Shown here: positions 15,513 through 22,483 of the stretch, one piece after another
Position numbering within the stretch: the stretch's first letter is position 1
Layout: each line of letters opens with the position of its first letter
Source of the DNA: Spirochaetales bacterium
GTDB taxonomy: Bacteria; Spirochaetota; Spirochaetia; Sphaerochaetales; Sphaerochaetaceae
Length of the DNA stretch: 34,169 nucleotides
Reading direction: 5' to 3'
Assembly: GCA_012838895.1 (NCBI GenBank)
Contig: DUOJ01000009.1
Location: 1 to 34,169, forward strand
Made by a program: the position numbers and the translations under genes
Notes under the pieces: model-generated
The model's database searches: none
Told to the model about the DNA's origin: nothing
What the model saw: only the letters and a program-made list of their open reading frames with translations

Positions 15513-16757
15513 ATGGATGTAAAAAGGGTAGAGTTGTGGAAAGATAGAAACGCAACAGTCCTCTCAAATGAGTCAGTCAGGACAGTGATTGAAGATCATG
15601 GAGGGATGGTCCTTGAACTAAGCAACCTCAATGCAGCAGGAGGCAGGGTCAACGCCCACCCCCTCTACTGGTTCCGCGGTAAAGGCCCCTCAATTGAAGA
15701 GGATATTAACGCCTCTTTCTATGGTAACAGTGGCCTTTTGTACCACTTGGCGGGAAACTTCTTGTGTTTTCCAAGCTTTGGTGGCGGAGAGCCGGTCGAT
15801 GGAGTTCAACACGACCCCCATGGTTGGAGCGCCAACCGACGCTGGAATGTTGTTAAGTATGGTTCAGATGCTGAAACAGGAGCTAATTGGGTCCTCTCTT
15901 CTCTATCTAGTCCCAATGCTAACTACCCGTTTGAAGCTTTGAAGCTCGATTTAGTGCTCCCCTCCCACCCAGTTGCTTATACTAGTTTCTTAGTCAAAAA
16001 CACTGGTGATAAGCCCCTCCCGGCTAATGTGGCTTGGCACAACACCGTGGGGTCCCCCTTCTTAGAGAATGAGTGTGTGGTTAACATGAGTGCCACCTCC
16101 TTCGTTACTCCAATTGAAGAGTCTGAGTTTAAAAATACCGGTCGCCTCGCTTTCGACAAAGAGTTTGACGATCTAACTAAAGCTCCCTTGAGAAAAGATG
16201 GAACGTGTGACCTCTCAATCGTCCCTGGCATGATTGGCTACACCGACTTTGTTGCCGGTCGTATCCCCGATAGTGCCCAACTAGGGTGGAGCAGCGTTAT
16301 TAACCCTCGCCAGAAAATGGTCTACTTAACCTTCTTCCCCGGCCCAGCTGTGGTTGAAGAGGACGAGATCCCCTTCTACTTTAACAGTATGTGGATGCAG
16401 TATGGAGGCCGGCCATTCACCCCTTGGGCTCTCTATGAGGGGGGTGCCGACCACACCTTCTGTTTAGGGATGGAGAACTCAATTAGTTACTACGCCAATG
16501 GCCTAAAAGAGGCGATTGATGCTAAAACCCTCCTTGGGGCACCCACAACAATTATGTTGCCTCCCCATGAGACGCGCGTACAGCGCTACGCCACCGCCTT
16601 CACCTCCTATGAGAACAGTAAGCTGGGGAATGGGATTCAGGCGTTGGAGCAAAGTGAAGAGGGGATTATCCTTAAACAGGGCAAAGCGAGTGCACTAATC
16701 AACTGCGACTCCACCTTCGCCCTCCTCAAAGCAATCGAGAAACGTGTTTTAAATTAG
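15513..16757 (+). CDS. Probable galactose-mutarotase-fold protein of unknown substrate
   Basis: A 414-residue cytoplasmic protein. I chose ATG 15513 because GGGAGAG lies just upstream; the in-frame ATG at 15477 has no ribosome binding site. The sequence is rich in beta strands and opens like aldose 1-epimerase relatives: a strand 'WKDRNATVLSNESVRTVIEDHGGMVLEL' region (residues 8-37), then 'FPSFGGGEPVDGVQHDPHGW' near 90-110, where His-Asp-Pro-His-Gly resembles the substrate-site 'HG' region of mutarotases. 'VAWHNTVGSPFL' near 172-183 could supply the second His. 'HETRVQRYATAFTSY' closes the domain. The family assignment is by pattern only and the substrate unknown. Divergent placement opposite a GH36-like gene suggests a shared role with a hexose or glycoside. 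A terminator-like hairpin follows 24 bp after its stop. Confidence 0.55.
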   Translation: MDVKRVELWKDRNATVLSNESVRTVIEDHGGMVLELSNLNAAGGRVNAHPLYWFRGKGPSIEEDINASFYGNSGLLYHLAGNFLCFPSFGGGEPVDGVQHDPHGWSANRRWNVVKYGSDAETGANWVLSSLSSPNANYPFEALKLDLVLPSHPVAYTSFLVKNTGDKPLPANVAWHNTVGSPFLENECVVNMSATSFVTPIEESEFKNTGRLAFDKEFDDLTKAPLRKDGTCDLSIVPGMIGYTDFVAGRIPDSAQLGWSSVINPRQKMVYLTFFPGPAVVEEDEIPFYFNSMWMQYGGRPFTPWALYEGGADHTFCLGMENSISYYANGLKEAIDAKTLLGAPTTIMLPPHETRVQRYATAFTSYENSKLGNGIQALEQSEEGIILKQGKASALINCDSTFALLKAIEKRVLN

Positions 16758-16768
16758 TCACCTTGGTG

Positions 16769-16797
16769 TTGAATTAAAATGTCCTCTGTAGCATATT
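16769..16797 (+). promoter_or_regulatory. Possible internal promoter for guaB
   Basis: TTGAAT (16769-16774) and CATATT (16792-16797) are 17 bp apart, each 4/6 to consensus. The -10 would fall in the loop of the guaB leader hairpin, so a transcript from here (start about 16804) would lack the 5' arm of that hairpin. The boxes are weak. Confidence 0.3.
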
Positions 16798-16819
16798 ACC
16801 ACTACGGAGGACTTTTTTT
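16781..16819 (+). terminator. Terminator-like hairpin whose 3' arm contains the guaB Shine-Dalgarno
   Basis: GTCCTCTGTAG (16781-16791) pairs with CTACGGAGGAC (16802-16812) over 11 bp with one G-U pair, around a 10-nt loop. Seven Ts follow (16813-16819), and the next base is the A of the guaB ATG (16820). It has all the elements of an intrinsic terminator for the upstream gene. Its 3' arm also holds the only guaB ribosome binding site, GGAGGA (16806-16811), so folding would both end read-through transcripts and hide the guaB start. Whether it regulates is an inference. Confidence 0.75.
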
Positions 16820-18322
16820 ATGGCGACCTATATCGAAACCCCATCGCGAACCTTTAATGAGTATTTGCTAATCCCGGGCTACTCTTCTGAAGAGTGTATC
16901 CCGAGCAATGTCGACCTTAGAGCTCCACTGGTGAGGTTTAGGCGAGGCGAAGAGTCCCCTTTAAAACTCAACATCCCCCTCGTTTCAGCGATTATGCAAT
17001 CGGTGAGTGGCGAGAGGTTGGCCATTGCCCTCGCTAAAGAGGGGGGCCTCTCATTTATCTATGCCAGTCAACCAATTGAAGAGCAGGCCCAGATGGTGAG
17101 GCGGGTAAAAAGCTACAAAGCGGGCTTTGTTGTGAGTGACTCCAATATTAAAGGCGACGCTACCCTCAACGACTTGGTTGCCCTTAAAGCTAAAACAGGC
17201 CACTCAACAGTAGCGGTGACAGCTGATGGTTCACCCACCGGAAAACTTTTAGGGCTTATCACCAGCCGTGACTACCGGGTCCATCGGATGGAGGGGTCAA
17301 CGCCGGTTCACACCTTCATGACCAAGATGGAAAATCTTGTCTATGGAGATGAGTCACTCTCCTTAACTGAAGCCAACGATATGATCTGGGACCATAAACT
17401 AAACACCCTCCCCATTGTTGATAAACAGGGTAATCTCGTATCGCTCGTTTTCCGCAAAGACTACGACAGCCATAAAGAGCACCCCCTTGAGCTCCACGAT
17501 GAAGATAAACGCCTCTTGGTGGGGGCAGGGGTTAACACCCACGACTACCGCGAAAGGATTCCCGCCCTAGTTGCCGCCGGTGCCGATATCCTCTGTATCG
17601 ACTCGTCAGAGGGGTTCACCGATTGGCAAAGAAATGTGTTGCAATTTGTCCAAGATGAGTACCAAGGAAGAGTAAAGATTGGAGGGGGTAACGTCGTTGA
17701 CCGGGAAGGCTTTAGGTTCCTCGCCGACAGCGGTGCCGACTTCATAAAAGTTGGAATTGGCGGGGGGTCAATTTGTATCACCCGAGAGACCAAGGGGATT
17801 GGTCGGGGGCAAGCTTCATCTTTGATTGAGGTCGCTCAAGCCCGCGATGAGTACTTCCAAGAGACGGGAATCTACGTTCCTATCTGTAGCGATGGGGGAA
17901 TTGTCTACGACCACCATCTCACCCTAGCTTTGGCGATGGGGGCCGATTTCCTAATGTTGGGGCGCTATTTTGCCCGCTTTGATGAGAGCCCTACCAATCG
18001 GGTTTTTGTCAACGGCTCCTATGTTAAAGAGTATTGGGGAGAGGGGTCAGGAAGGGCCCGTAACTGGCAACGCTACAACGGCGATGGTGAGGGGCACCTC
18101 TCCTTTGAAGAGGGGGTCGACTCTTATGTCCCCTATGCCGGTCCTCTAAGGGATAACCTCCACCTCACCCTTACCAAGGTGCGCTCCACAATGTGTAACT
18201 GTGGAGCCCTCACCTTAGATGAGCTCAAAGAGAAATCCAAACTGACAGTTGTTTCAGCTACCAGTATTGTTGAGGGGGGGGCTCACGACGTTATCCTCAA
18301 AGATAGCCACTCCCTCAACTAA
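16820..18322 (+). CDS. guaB: IMP dehydrogenase
   Basis: A 500-residue NAD-dependent enzyme converting IMP to XMP, the committed step to GMP. The catalytic loop is '[20 protein letters not shown]' with C319 as the nucleophile. The Bateman module of two CBS domains sits at about 105-225 ('[16 protein letters not shown]' and '[17 protein letters not shown]'). '[36 protein letters not shown]' is the phosphate-binding and following region. It belongs to a divergent subfamily: the usual 'SAAMDTVT' reads 'SAIMQSVS', and the flap and C-terminus ('[14 protein letters not shown]', '[15 protein letters not shown]') differ from E. coli GuaB. Its ribosome binding site lies in a terminator-like hairpin right before the ATG. 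A minus-strand terminator and tRNA-Cys follow. Function is near certain given the motifs; GMP reductase is excluded by the CBS domains and loop. Confidence 0.93.
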   Translation: MATYIETPSRTFNEYLLIPGYSSEECIPSNVDLRAPLVRFRRGEESPLKLNIPLVSAIMQSVSGERLAIALAKEGGLSFIYASQPIEEQAQMVRRVKSYKAGFVVSDSNIKGDATLNDLVALKAKTGHSTVAVTADGSPTGKLLGLITSRDYRVHRMEGSTPVHTFMTKMENLVYGDESLSLTEANDMIWDHKLNTLPIVDKQGNLVSLVFRKDYDSHKEHPLELHDEDKRLLVGAGVNTHDYRERIPALVAAGADILCIDSSEGFTDWQRNVLQFVQDEYQGRVKIGGGNVVDREGFRFLADSGADFIKVGIGGGSICITRETKGIGRGQASSLIEVAQARDEYFQETGIYVPICSDGGIVYDHHLTLALAMGADFLMLGRYFARFDESPTNRVFVNGSYVKEYWGEGSGRARNWQRYNGDGEGHLSFEEGVDSYVPYAGPLRDNLHLTLTKVRSTMCNCGALTLDELKEKSKLTVVSATSIVEGGAHDVILKDSHSLN

Positions 18323-18342
18323 AAAAGGGGCCAATTGGCCCC
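18321..18342 (-). terminator. Intrinsic terminator of tRNA-Cys
   Basis: A palindromic stem GGGGCC-AATT-GGCCCC (18327-18342) is followed on the minus strand by six Ts (complement of 18321-18326). It starts 5 bp after the tRNA and touches the guaB stop. On the plus strand there is no T-run after it, so it should serve the tRNA rather than guaB. Confidence 0.85.
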
Positions 18343-18347
18343 CTAAG

Positions 18348-18419
18348 AGGTGCCGACCGGATTCGAACCGGTGAATAGAGGTTTTGCAGACCTGTCCCTT
18401 ACCACTTGGGTACGGCACC
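18348..18419 (-). tRNA. tRNA-Cys (anticodon GCA)
   Basis: A 72-nt cloverleaf on the minus strand: acceptor GGTGCCG/CGGCACC, D arm CCC-AAGTGGTAA-GGG, anticodon loop CTGCAAA with GCA, T arm ACCGG-TTCGAAT-CCGGT. The discriminator base is U, the Cys identity base. No CCA is encoded, so the 3' end must be added by tRNA nucleotidyltransferase. The anticodon stem is CAGGT/ACCTC, leaving a C-C mismatch at the 27-43 position. Confidence 0.96.
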
Positions 18420-18430
18420 ATTACTTTGGC

Positions 18431-18459
18431 AAGATAACAGAAAAAGAGGTGATGTTCAA
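18431..18459 (-). promoter_or_regulatory. Promoter of tRNA-Cys
   Basis: On the minus strand TTGAAC (complement of 18454-18459) and TATCTT (complement of 18431-18436), spacer 17 bp, 4/6 each. The -10 ends 11 bp before the first tRNA base, giving a transcript start a few nucleotides upstream of the mature 5' end. Confidence 0.5.
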
Positions 18460-18507
18460 CCCCGTTGTCTTCTGGAATTATGTATTATTTTGTACTTATT
18501 TACAGAA

Positions 18508-18559
18508 ATAGTTCATTGACTATCTTAAAAACAATCATTATTATTCAAATAAGTTCATT
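18508..18559. promoter_or_regulatory. Repeats around the DeoR promoter, candidate autoregulatory operators
   Basis: AGTTCATT occurs at 18510-18517 and again at 18552-18559, 42 bp apart (about four helical turns), bracketing the core promoter. The first copy also lies within a palindrome, ATAGT-N6-ACTAT (18508-18523), over the -35 box. DeoR-family repressors commonly bind repeated sites at their own promoters, but the match to this regulator is inferred. Confidence 0.3.
18516..18544 (+). promoter_or_regulatory. Sigma-70 promoter of the deoR-family/malic enzyme operon
   Basis: TTGACT (18516-18521) and TATTAT (18539-18544), spacer exactly 17 bp, each 5/6 to consensus. The start near 18551 leaves about 28 nt of leader containing AGGGAG. 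This also rules out translation starts upstream of 18551. Confidence 0.7.
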
Positions 18560-18578
18560 TATAGGGAGCAGAACTTTT

Positions 18579-19352
18579 ATGGCACTAATTCCTGCTGATC
18601 GGCAGCGACAAATAATAGCCTTAATAGCCCAAGATGGGGTAGTTCAAGTCCAAGATTTGAGTGAGCGGTTCAATGTGAGTGTCCTAACTATCCGCCGGGA
18701 TTTGGACTTTTTGGCAGAGCAGGGGTTTATTGAGAGGACCCATGGAGGGGCTACACTGCGTCGCTCCCTCCCCATAGAGCCCTCTTATGCCCAAAAGTCG
18801 TTAGAGTATCCGGTTGAGAAACAGGCCATTGCTGCCAAGGTAGTTAGCCTAATTGAGGAGGGGGATACCCTCTTTATTAACAGCGGGTCTACCACCTTTG
18901 AGGTGATTAGAGCTCTGCGTGACCACAAAGTGACGATTGTTACCAACAACATCGACGCAGCCTGGGTCGCCAACGATGATGCTCAGTTTCGCCTAATCTT
19001 GGTGGGGGGGCTCTACCGCACCCGCTCCCATTCGGTCTCAGGGGGGTTAGCCTATCCCATTATTGACCAGATTTTTGCCAATAAGGCAATTATTGGAGTT
19101 GATGGGTTTAGCCTCTCGGCAGGACTTACGACCCCGGTGGTGGAAGAGGCTGAGACAACCCGCCAGATGATAGAGCGAACAGTGGGTCAAGTAATAGTGG
19201 TTGCCACCAGTAATAAAATTGGAGTCCTCTCCAACTTCACAACAGTTGAGGCCGACCATGTCGACCTCCTTGTCACCGATAAAGAGGCTATAAACCTCCT
19301 CTCCAGCGAAGAGTTACAGGAGAAAGGGATAGAGCTAATAATTGCACAATAG
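18579..19352 (+). CDS. DeoR-family transcriptional regulator
   Basis: A 257-residue repressor. The N-terminal DeoR winged helix-turn-helix is clear: 'ADRQRQIIALIAQDG' then 'VQVQDLSERFNVSVLTIRRD' and 'LAEQGFIERTHGGA' (residues 5-56). The rest is the DeoRC sugar-phosphate sensing domain, with 'FINSGSTTFEVIRAL' and 'IIGVDGFS' as the effector-site landmarks. ATG 18579 has AGGGAG upstream and lies just after a good promoter; longer in-frame extensions to 18465 would start before that promoter. It leads an operon with an Ldh2-type dehydrogenase (10-bp gap) and malic enzyme, so it probably controls them and itself. DeoR-family effectors are usually phosphorylated sugars, which is unexpected for an operon of malate enzymes; the true ligand is unknown. 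Confidence 0.9.
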   Translation: MALIPADRQRQIIALIAQDGVVQVQDLSERFNVSVLTIRRDLDFLAEQGFIERTHGGATLRRSLPIEPSYAQKSLEYPVEKQAIAAKVVSLIEEGDTLFINSGSTTFEVIRALRDHKVTIVTNNIDAAWVANDDAQFRLILVGGLYRTRSHSVSGGLAYPIIDQIFANKAIIGVDGFSLSAGLTTPVVEEAETTRQMIERTVGQVIVVATSNKIGVLSNFTTVEADHVDLLVTDKEAINLLSSEELQEKGIELIIAQ

Positions 19353-19362
19353 GAGGTGAGCT

Positions 19363-20487
19363 ATGGCTTACGAAGATAGTTACAAAGATTGCGTATGGAT
19401 CGATTTTGAGACCTTGGAAAACTTCATGGTCGATTCTTTGATTGCCAGCGGAGTTCCAGAAGATGATGCTAAGATTGTGGGCGATGTCTTGATTGAATCG
19501 GACAAACGGGGCATTGACTCCCACGGAATTGGGCGCTTAAAGCCCATTTATATCGATCGCATCGATAAGAAGATATTAAATCCTGTTACCAAAATAGACC
19601 TCATTAAAGATGACCAGACAACCGCTGTCCTTGATGGAAATAATGGGATGGGGCATGTGGTGGCCCGACGAGCTATGGAGATGGCCATCGAGAAGGCGAA
19701 AGAGTATGGGATGGGGATGGTGGTGGTACGCAACAGCACCCACTACGGCATTGCCGGCTACTACGCCACCATGGCGACCGATGCGGGGATGATTGGGGTT
19801 ACCGGAACCAACGCCCGCCCCTCTATTGCCCCCACTTTCGGAGTGGAGAATATGATGGGGACCAACCCCTTAACTTTTGGACTCCCTACCGATGAAGAGT
19901 TCCCCTTTGTTTTGGACTGTGCCACTAGTGTTACCCAGAGGGGGAAGATAGAGGTCTATGGAAGAGCCGGTAAAGAGCTCCCTCCGGGGTGGGTTATTGG
20001 CCTTGATGGAAAGACCCGCACCGACACCCAGCAGGTGCTCCACGATTTGACAACCGGCGAAGCTGCTCTCACCCCCCTAGGGGGCATTGGCGATCAGCAG
20101 GGGGGCTACAAAGGGTACGGCTATGCGATGGTCGTTGAAATTCTCTCAGCAGCTCTCCAAGGGGGGGCTTTTATGAAGATGCTTAACGGCTTCGATGAGA
20201 ACCACAAACCAATTCCATACCCTCTAGGGCACTTCTTTATAGCGATTGATCCCGCCAGGTTTATGGGGCTTGAGGTCTTTAAAAAGATTGCCGGCACTAT
20301 CTGTCGCGAGCTAAGAGCCTCCAAGAAAGCCCCCGGCGAAGAGCAAATCTACACCCCCGGTGAGAAAGAGTGGGAGGCGTGGCTCTACCGTCGTGAACAC
20401 GGTTGTCCTGTCCCCCCCAGCTTACAAGCGGTGATGGTTGAGCTAAGGAATCGCTTTAATTTAGATTACAAATTTAATTTTGAATAG
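19363..20487 (+). CDS. Ldh2-type malate/L-lactate dehydrogenase family protein
   Basis: A 374-residue NAD(P)-dependent 2-hydroxyacid dehydrogenase of the Ldh2/YlbC/ComC family (COG2055 type), unrelated in fold to classical MDH and LDH. The family motifs are 'ESDKRGIDSHGIGRLKPIY' near 46-64, 'VRNSTHYGIAGYYATMA' near 123-139 with the catalytic His, 'GTNPLTFGLPT' near 166-176, and 'GGYKGYGYAMVVEIL' near 246-260. The substrate may be malate, lactate, sulfolactate or ureidoglycolate; the malic enzyme gene 9 bp downstream favours malate. Strong AGGAGG precedes the ATG. Cotranscribed with the DeoR-family gene. Confidence 0.85.
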   Translation: MAYEDSYKDCVWIDFETLENFMVDSLIASGVPEDDAKIVGDVLIESDKRGIDSHGIGRLKPIYIDRIDKKILNPVTKIDLIKDDQTTAVLDGNNGMGHVVARRAMEMAIEKAKEYGMGMVVVRNSTHYGIAGYYATMATDAGMIGVTGTNARPSIAPTFGVENMMGTNPLTFGLPTDEEFPFVLDCATSVTQRGKIEVYGRAGKELPPGWVIGLDGKTRTDTQQVLHDLTTGEAALTPLGGIGDQQGGYKGYGYAMVVEILSAALQGGAFMKMLNGFDENHKPIPYPLGHFFIAIDPARFMGLEVFKKIAGTICRELRASKKAPGEEQIYTPGEKEWEAWLYRREHGCPVPPSLQAVMVELRNRFNLDYKFNFE

Positions 20488-20496
20488 GAGAGACAA

Positions 20497-21783
20497 ATGG
20501 GTCAGTTAAAAGAGAAAGCCCTTGCCTACCACACCCAAGGCGGAGTAGCAGGGAAAGTTTCAGTAGTCCCTACAAAGCCGTGTACAACTGCTGAAGAGTT
20601 GTCGTTAGCCTACACTCCAGGGGTGGCGGCTCCAGTCTTGGAGATTGCTGAAAAGGGCGACGAGGTCTATAAATACACCTCAAAAGGGAACTTAGTAGCG
20701 GTCATTTCAAATGGGACTGCAATCTTAGGTCTAGGTGACAGGGGGCCTTTAGCCTCTAAGCCGGTGATGGAGGGCAAGGGGGTCCTCTTTAAGCGCTTTG
20801 CCGATATCGACGTCTTTGACATTGAACTCGACGAGAAAGACCCCAAGAAAATCATAGAGATTGTTAAAGCGATGGAGCCCACCTTTGGAGGGATTAACCT
20901 CGAAGATATAAAGAGCCCCGAGTGTTTTGAGATAGAGCAAGAGCTGATTGAACTTTGTGATATCCCCGTCTTCCACGACGACCAACACGGTACCGCTATT
21001 ATTACAACCGCCGGCCTTATAAACGGTGCGGAAATTGCCGGTAAAGAGTTGAGCGAGATGAAGGTGGTCTTTAATGGGGCCGGAGCAGCAGGAATCTCAT
21101 GTGGTAAGATGTTTATTGCTGCCGGAGTGAAGCAAGAGAATATTATAATGGTCGATAGCAAAGGGGTAATCTACAAAGGACGCCAAGCAGGAATGACTAA
21201 AGAGAAGGCTGAGTTTGCCGTTGAGACAGAGCTGAGAACTTTAGAAGAGGCTCTCAAAGGGGCCGACCTCTTTGTGGGACTCTCGGTGGCAGACTGCGTC
21301 ACCCCCGAGATGCTCCTCTCGATGAACCGCAACCCCATTGTCTTTGCGATGGCTAACCCCAACTCCGAAATTAGTTATGAGTTGGCCACGGCTACCCGTG
21401 ACGACCTAATAATGGCTACTGGCCGCAGCGACTACCCCAACCAGATTAACAACGTCTTAGGCTTCCCCTTCATTTTCCGTGGAGCTCTCGACGTTAGAGC
21501 AACAAAGATTTCAGAGGGGATGAAGATGGCCGCAGCCCGCGCCCTAGCCGATTTGGCTAAAGAACCGGTAAGTGAAGTTGTGAAGCGGGCTTATGGAGGG
21601 GAAGAGTTCTCCTTTGGTCCCAACTACATAGTTCCTAAACCATTCGACCCCCGTGTCATTGAGTGGGAGGCGGTAGCTGTAGCTAAAGCAGCCTGTGAAG
21701 AGGGGTTGGCGAAAGAACCTATCAGCGACTGGGAGGGGTACCGGGAGAGTTTAGTTAAACGGATGGCCCACTACTGGGAGTAG
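20497..21783 (+). CDS. Malic enzyme (malate to pyruvate, oxidative decarboxylation)
   Basis: A 428-residue short bacterial-type malic enzyme, soluble. Catalytic features: 'LAYTPGVAAPV' near 37-47 with the general acid Tyr, 'ASKPVMEGKGVLFKRFADIDVFDIEL' with the base Lys (about 87-112), 'FHDDQHGTAIIT' near 158-169 for metal and substrate, 'VFNGAGAAGISCGK' near 190-203 for NAD(P), and 'MANPNSEIS' near 284-292. Bacterial proteins of this size are mostly NAD-dependent, but cofactor choice is not proven. It lacks the phosphotransacetylase-like extension of MaeB. With Ldh2 upstream and the OadGAB pump elsewhere in the window it ties malate and oxaloacetate to pyruvate. SD AGGAGA upstream. Its 3' end overlaps a convergent gene by 13 bp. 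Confidence 0.93.
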   Translation: MGQLKEKALAYHTQGGVAGKVSVVPTKPCTTAEELSLAYTPGVAAPVLEIAEKGDEVYKYTSKGNLVAVISNGTAILGLGDRGPLASKPVMEGKGVLFKRFADIDVFDIELDEKDPKKIIEIVKAMEPTFGGINLEDIKSPECFEIEQELIELCDIPVFHDDQHGTAIITTAGLINGAEIAGKELSEMKVVFNGAGAAGISCGKMFIAAGVKQENIIMVDSKGVIYKGRQAGMTKEKAEFAVETELRTLEEALKGADLFVGLSVADCVTPEMLLSMNRNPIVFAMANPNSEISYELATATRDDLIMATGRSDYPNQINNVLGFPFIFRGALDVRATKISEGMKMAAARALADLAKEPVSEVVKRAYGGEEFSFGPNYIVPKPFDPRVIEWEAVAVAKAACEEGLAKEPISDWEGYRESLVKRMAHYWE

Positions 21784-22373
21784 TTCCAAACTGTTTTCAA
21801 CTGCTCTTTAGCCTGGTCCAAAACTTGTTGGTATTGGTTGGAGAGCTGGTTGAAATTTTTCTGCAAGAATTGGATAAATTCGGGGTCTTGGTCCATTGAG
21901 AGGTTGATTTCTTTCCCATATTTTTGGCGCATTTGCTCCCGTTTCTCCTCAAAGATTGGTTGGTATTGCGCCCTAGCCCTCTCTACGAGGGTGTCGCGGG
22001 CTTGGATAAATTTCTCTAAAAGTTGGGCAATTTGGGTGAGGAGGGCGACACTCTCCCCCTCCTCGCCATCGATAACCTCCCCTAAGAAACCCAGTTTCTC
22101 GAGCCGTTCGCTATAGAGGGAGTTTTGGGGGAGGGCAATATTGGAGAGAATAGTCGCTTTAATCCCATTTAAGATTAGTTCGCGCTCTTCAGCTTCTACT
22201 TTTTTAAGGTGTTTTACAATTTTAGAACCGGTATCTTCCAACTCATTGAGGTAGGTTCCGGCTAATCGACGTCCTTGATTAAAAAGCTCATCTTCCCTTA
22301 TCTTCTTGGCATCTGCTTCAATATCTTTGGTCTTTTCGAGGGCAATTTCCCAAGCTGATTTTAAAAGTGACAT
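21771..22373 (-). CDS. Coiled-coil protein of unknown function
   Basis: A 200-residue highly charged, helical protein that I do not recognise. There is no signal peptide or membrane segment. Long stretches of heptad-like sequence occur at about 15-75 and 115-195, the last part rich in Gln, Glu and Lys ('FLQKNFNQLSNQYQQVLDQ'). It starts at ATG 22373 with AAGGAG upstream, so it is a good real gene despite having no named domain. It stands alone on the minus strand, 110 bp from the divergent editing-protein gene, and its end overlaps the malic enzyme gene. The composition suggests a structural or scaffold role, but that is a guess. Confidence 0.72.
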   Translation of the reverse strand: MSLLKSAWEIALEKTKDIEADAKKIREDELFNQGRRLAGTYLNELEDTGSKIVKHLKKVEAEERELILNGIKATILSNIALPQNSLYSERLEKLGFLGEVIDGEEGESVALLTQIAQLLEKFIQARDTLVERARAQYQPIFEEKREQMRQKYGKEINLSMDQDPEFIQFLQKNFNQLSNQYQQVLDQAKEQLKTVWNYSQ

Positions 22374-22483
22374 CTATTTGACTCCTTACAAAACAATCTT
22401 CACCCCTAAAGATACCCTTAACGCCGGTATTGGACAAGTCTCCAGATATGGACGATAGAGGTAAAAAACGGTATGGTTCACCT

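Noticed and set aside
18327-18342. Terminator for guaB on the plus strand
   Set aside because: The stem has no T-run on its plus-strand 3' side, while six Ts follow it on the minus strand, so it is assigned to tRNA-Cys.
18465-18578. Longer DeoR-family protein starting at 18465
   Set aside because: The extension lies upstream of the predicted transcription start and has no family similarity; ATG 18579 has a ribosome binding site and matches family N-termini.
20667-21161. A 164-codon minus-strand frame opposite the malic enzyme gene
   Set aside because: It is antisense to conserved catalytic motifs, Ser/Ile/Pro-rich and has no start signal; it is a shadow of the biased codons on the other strand.
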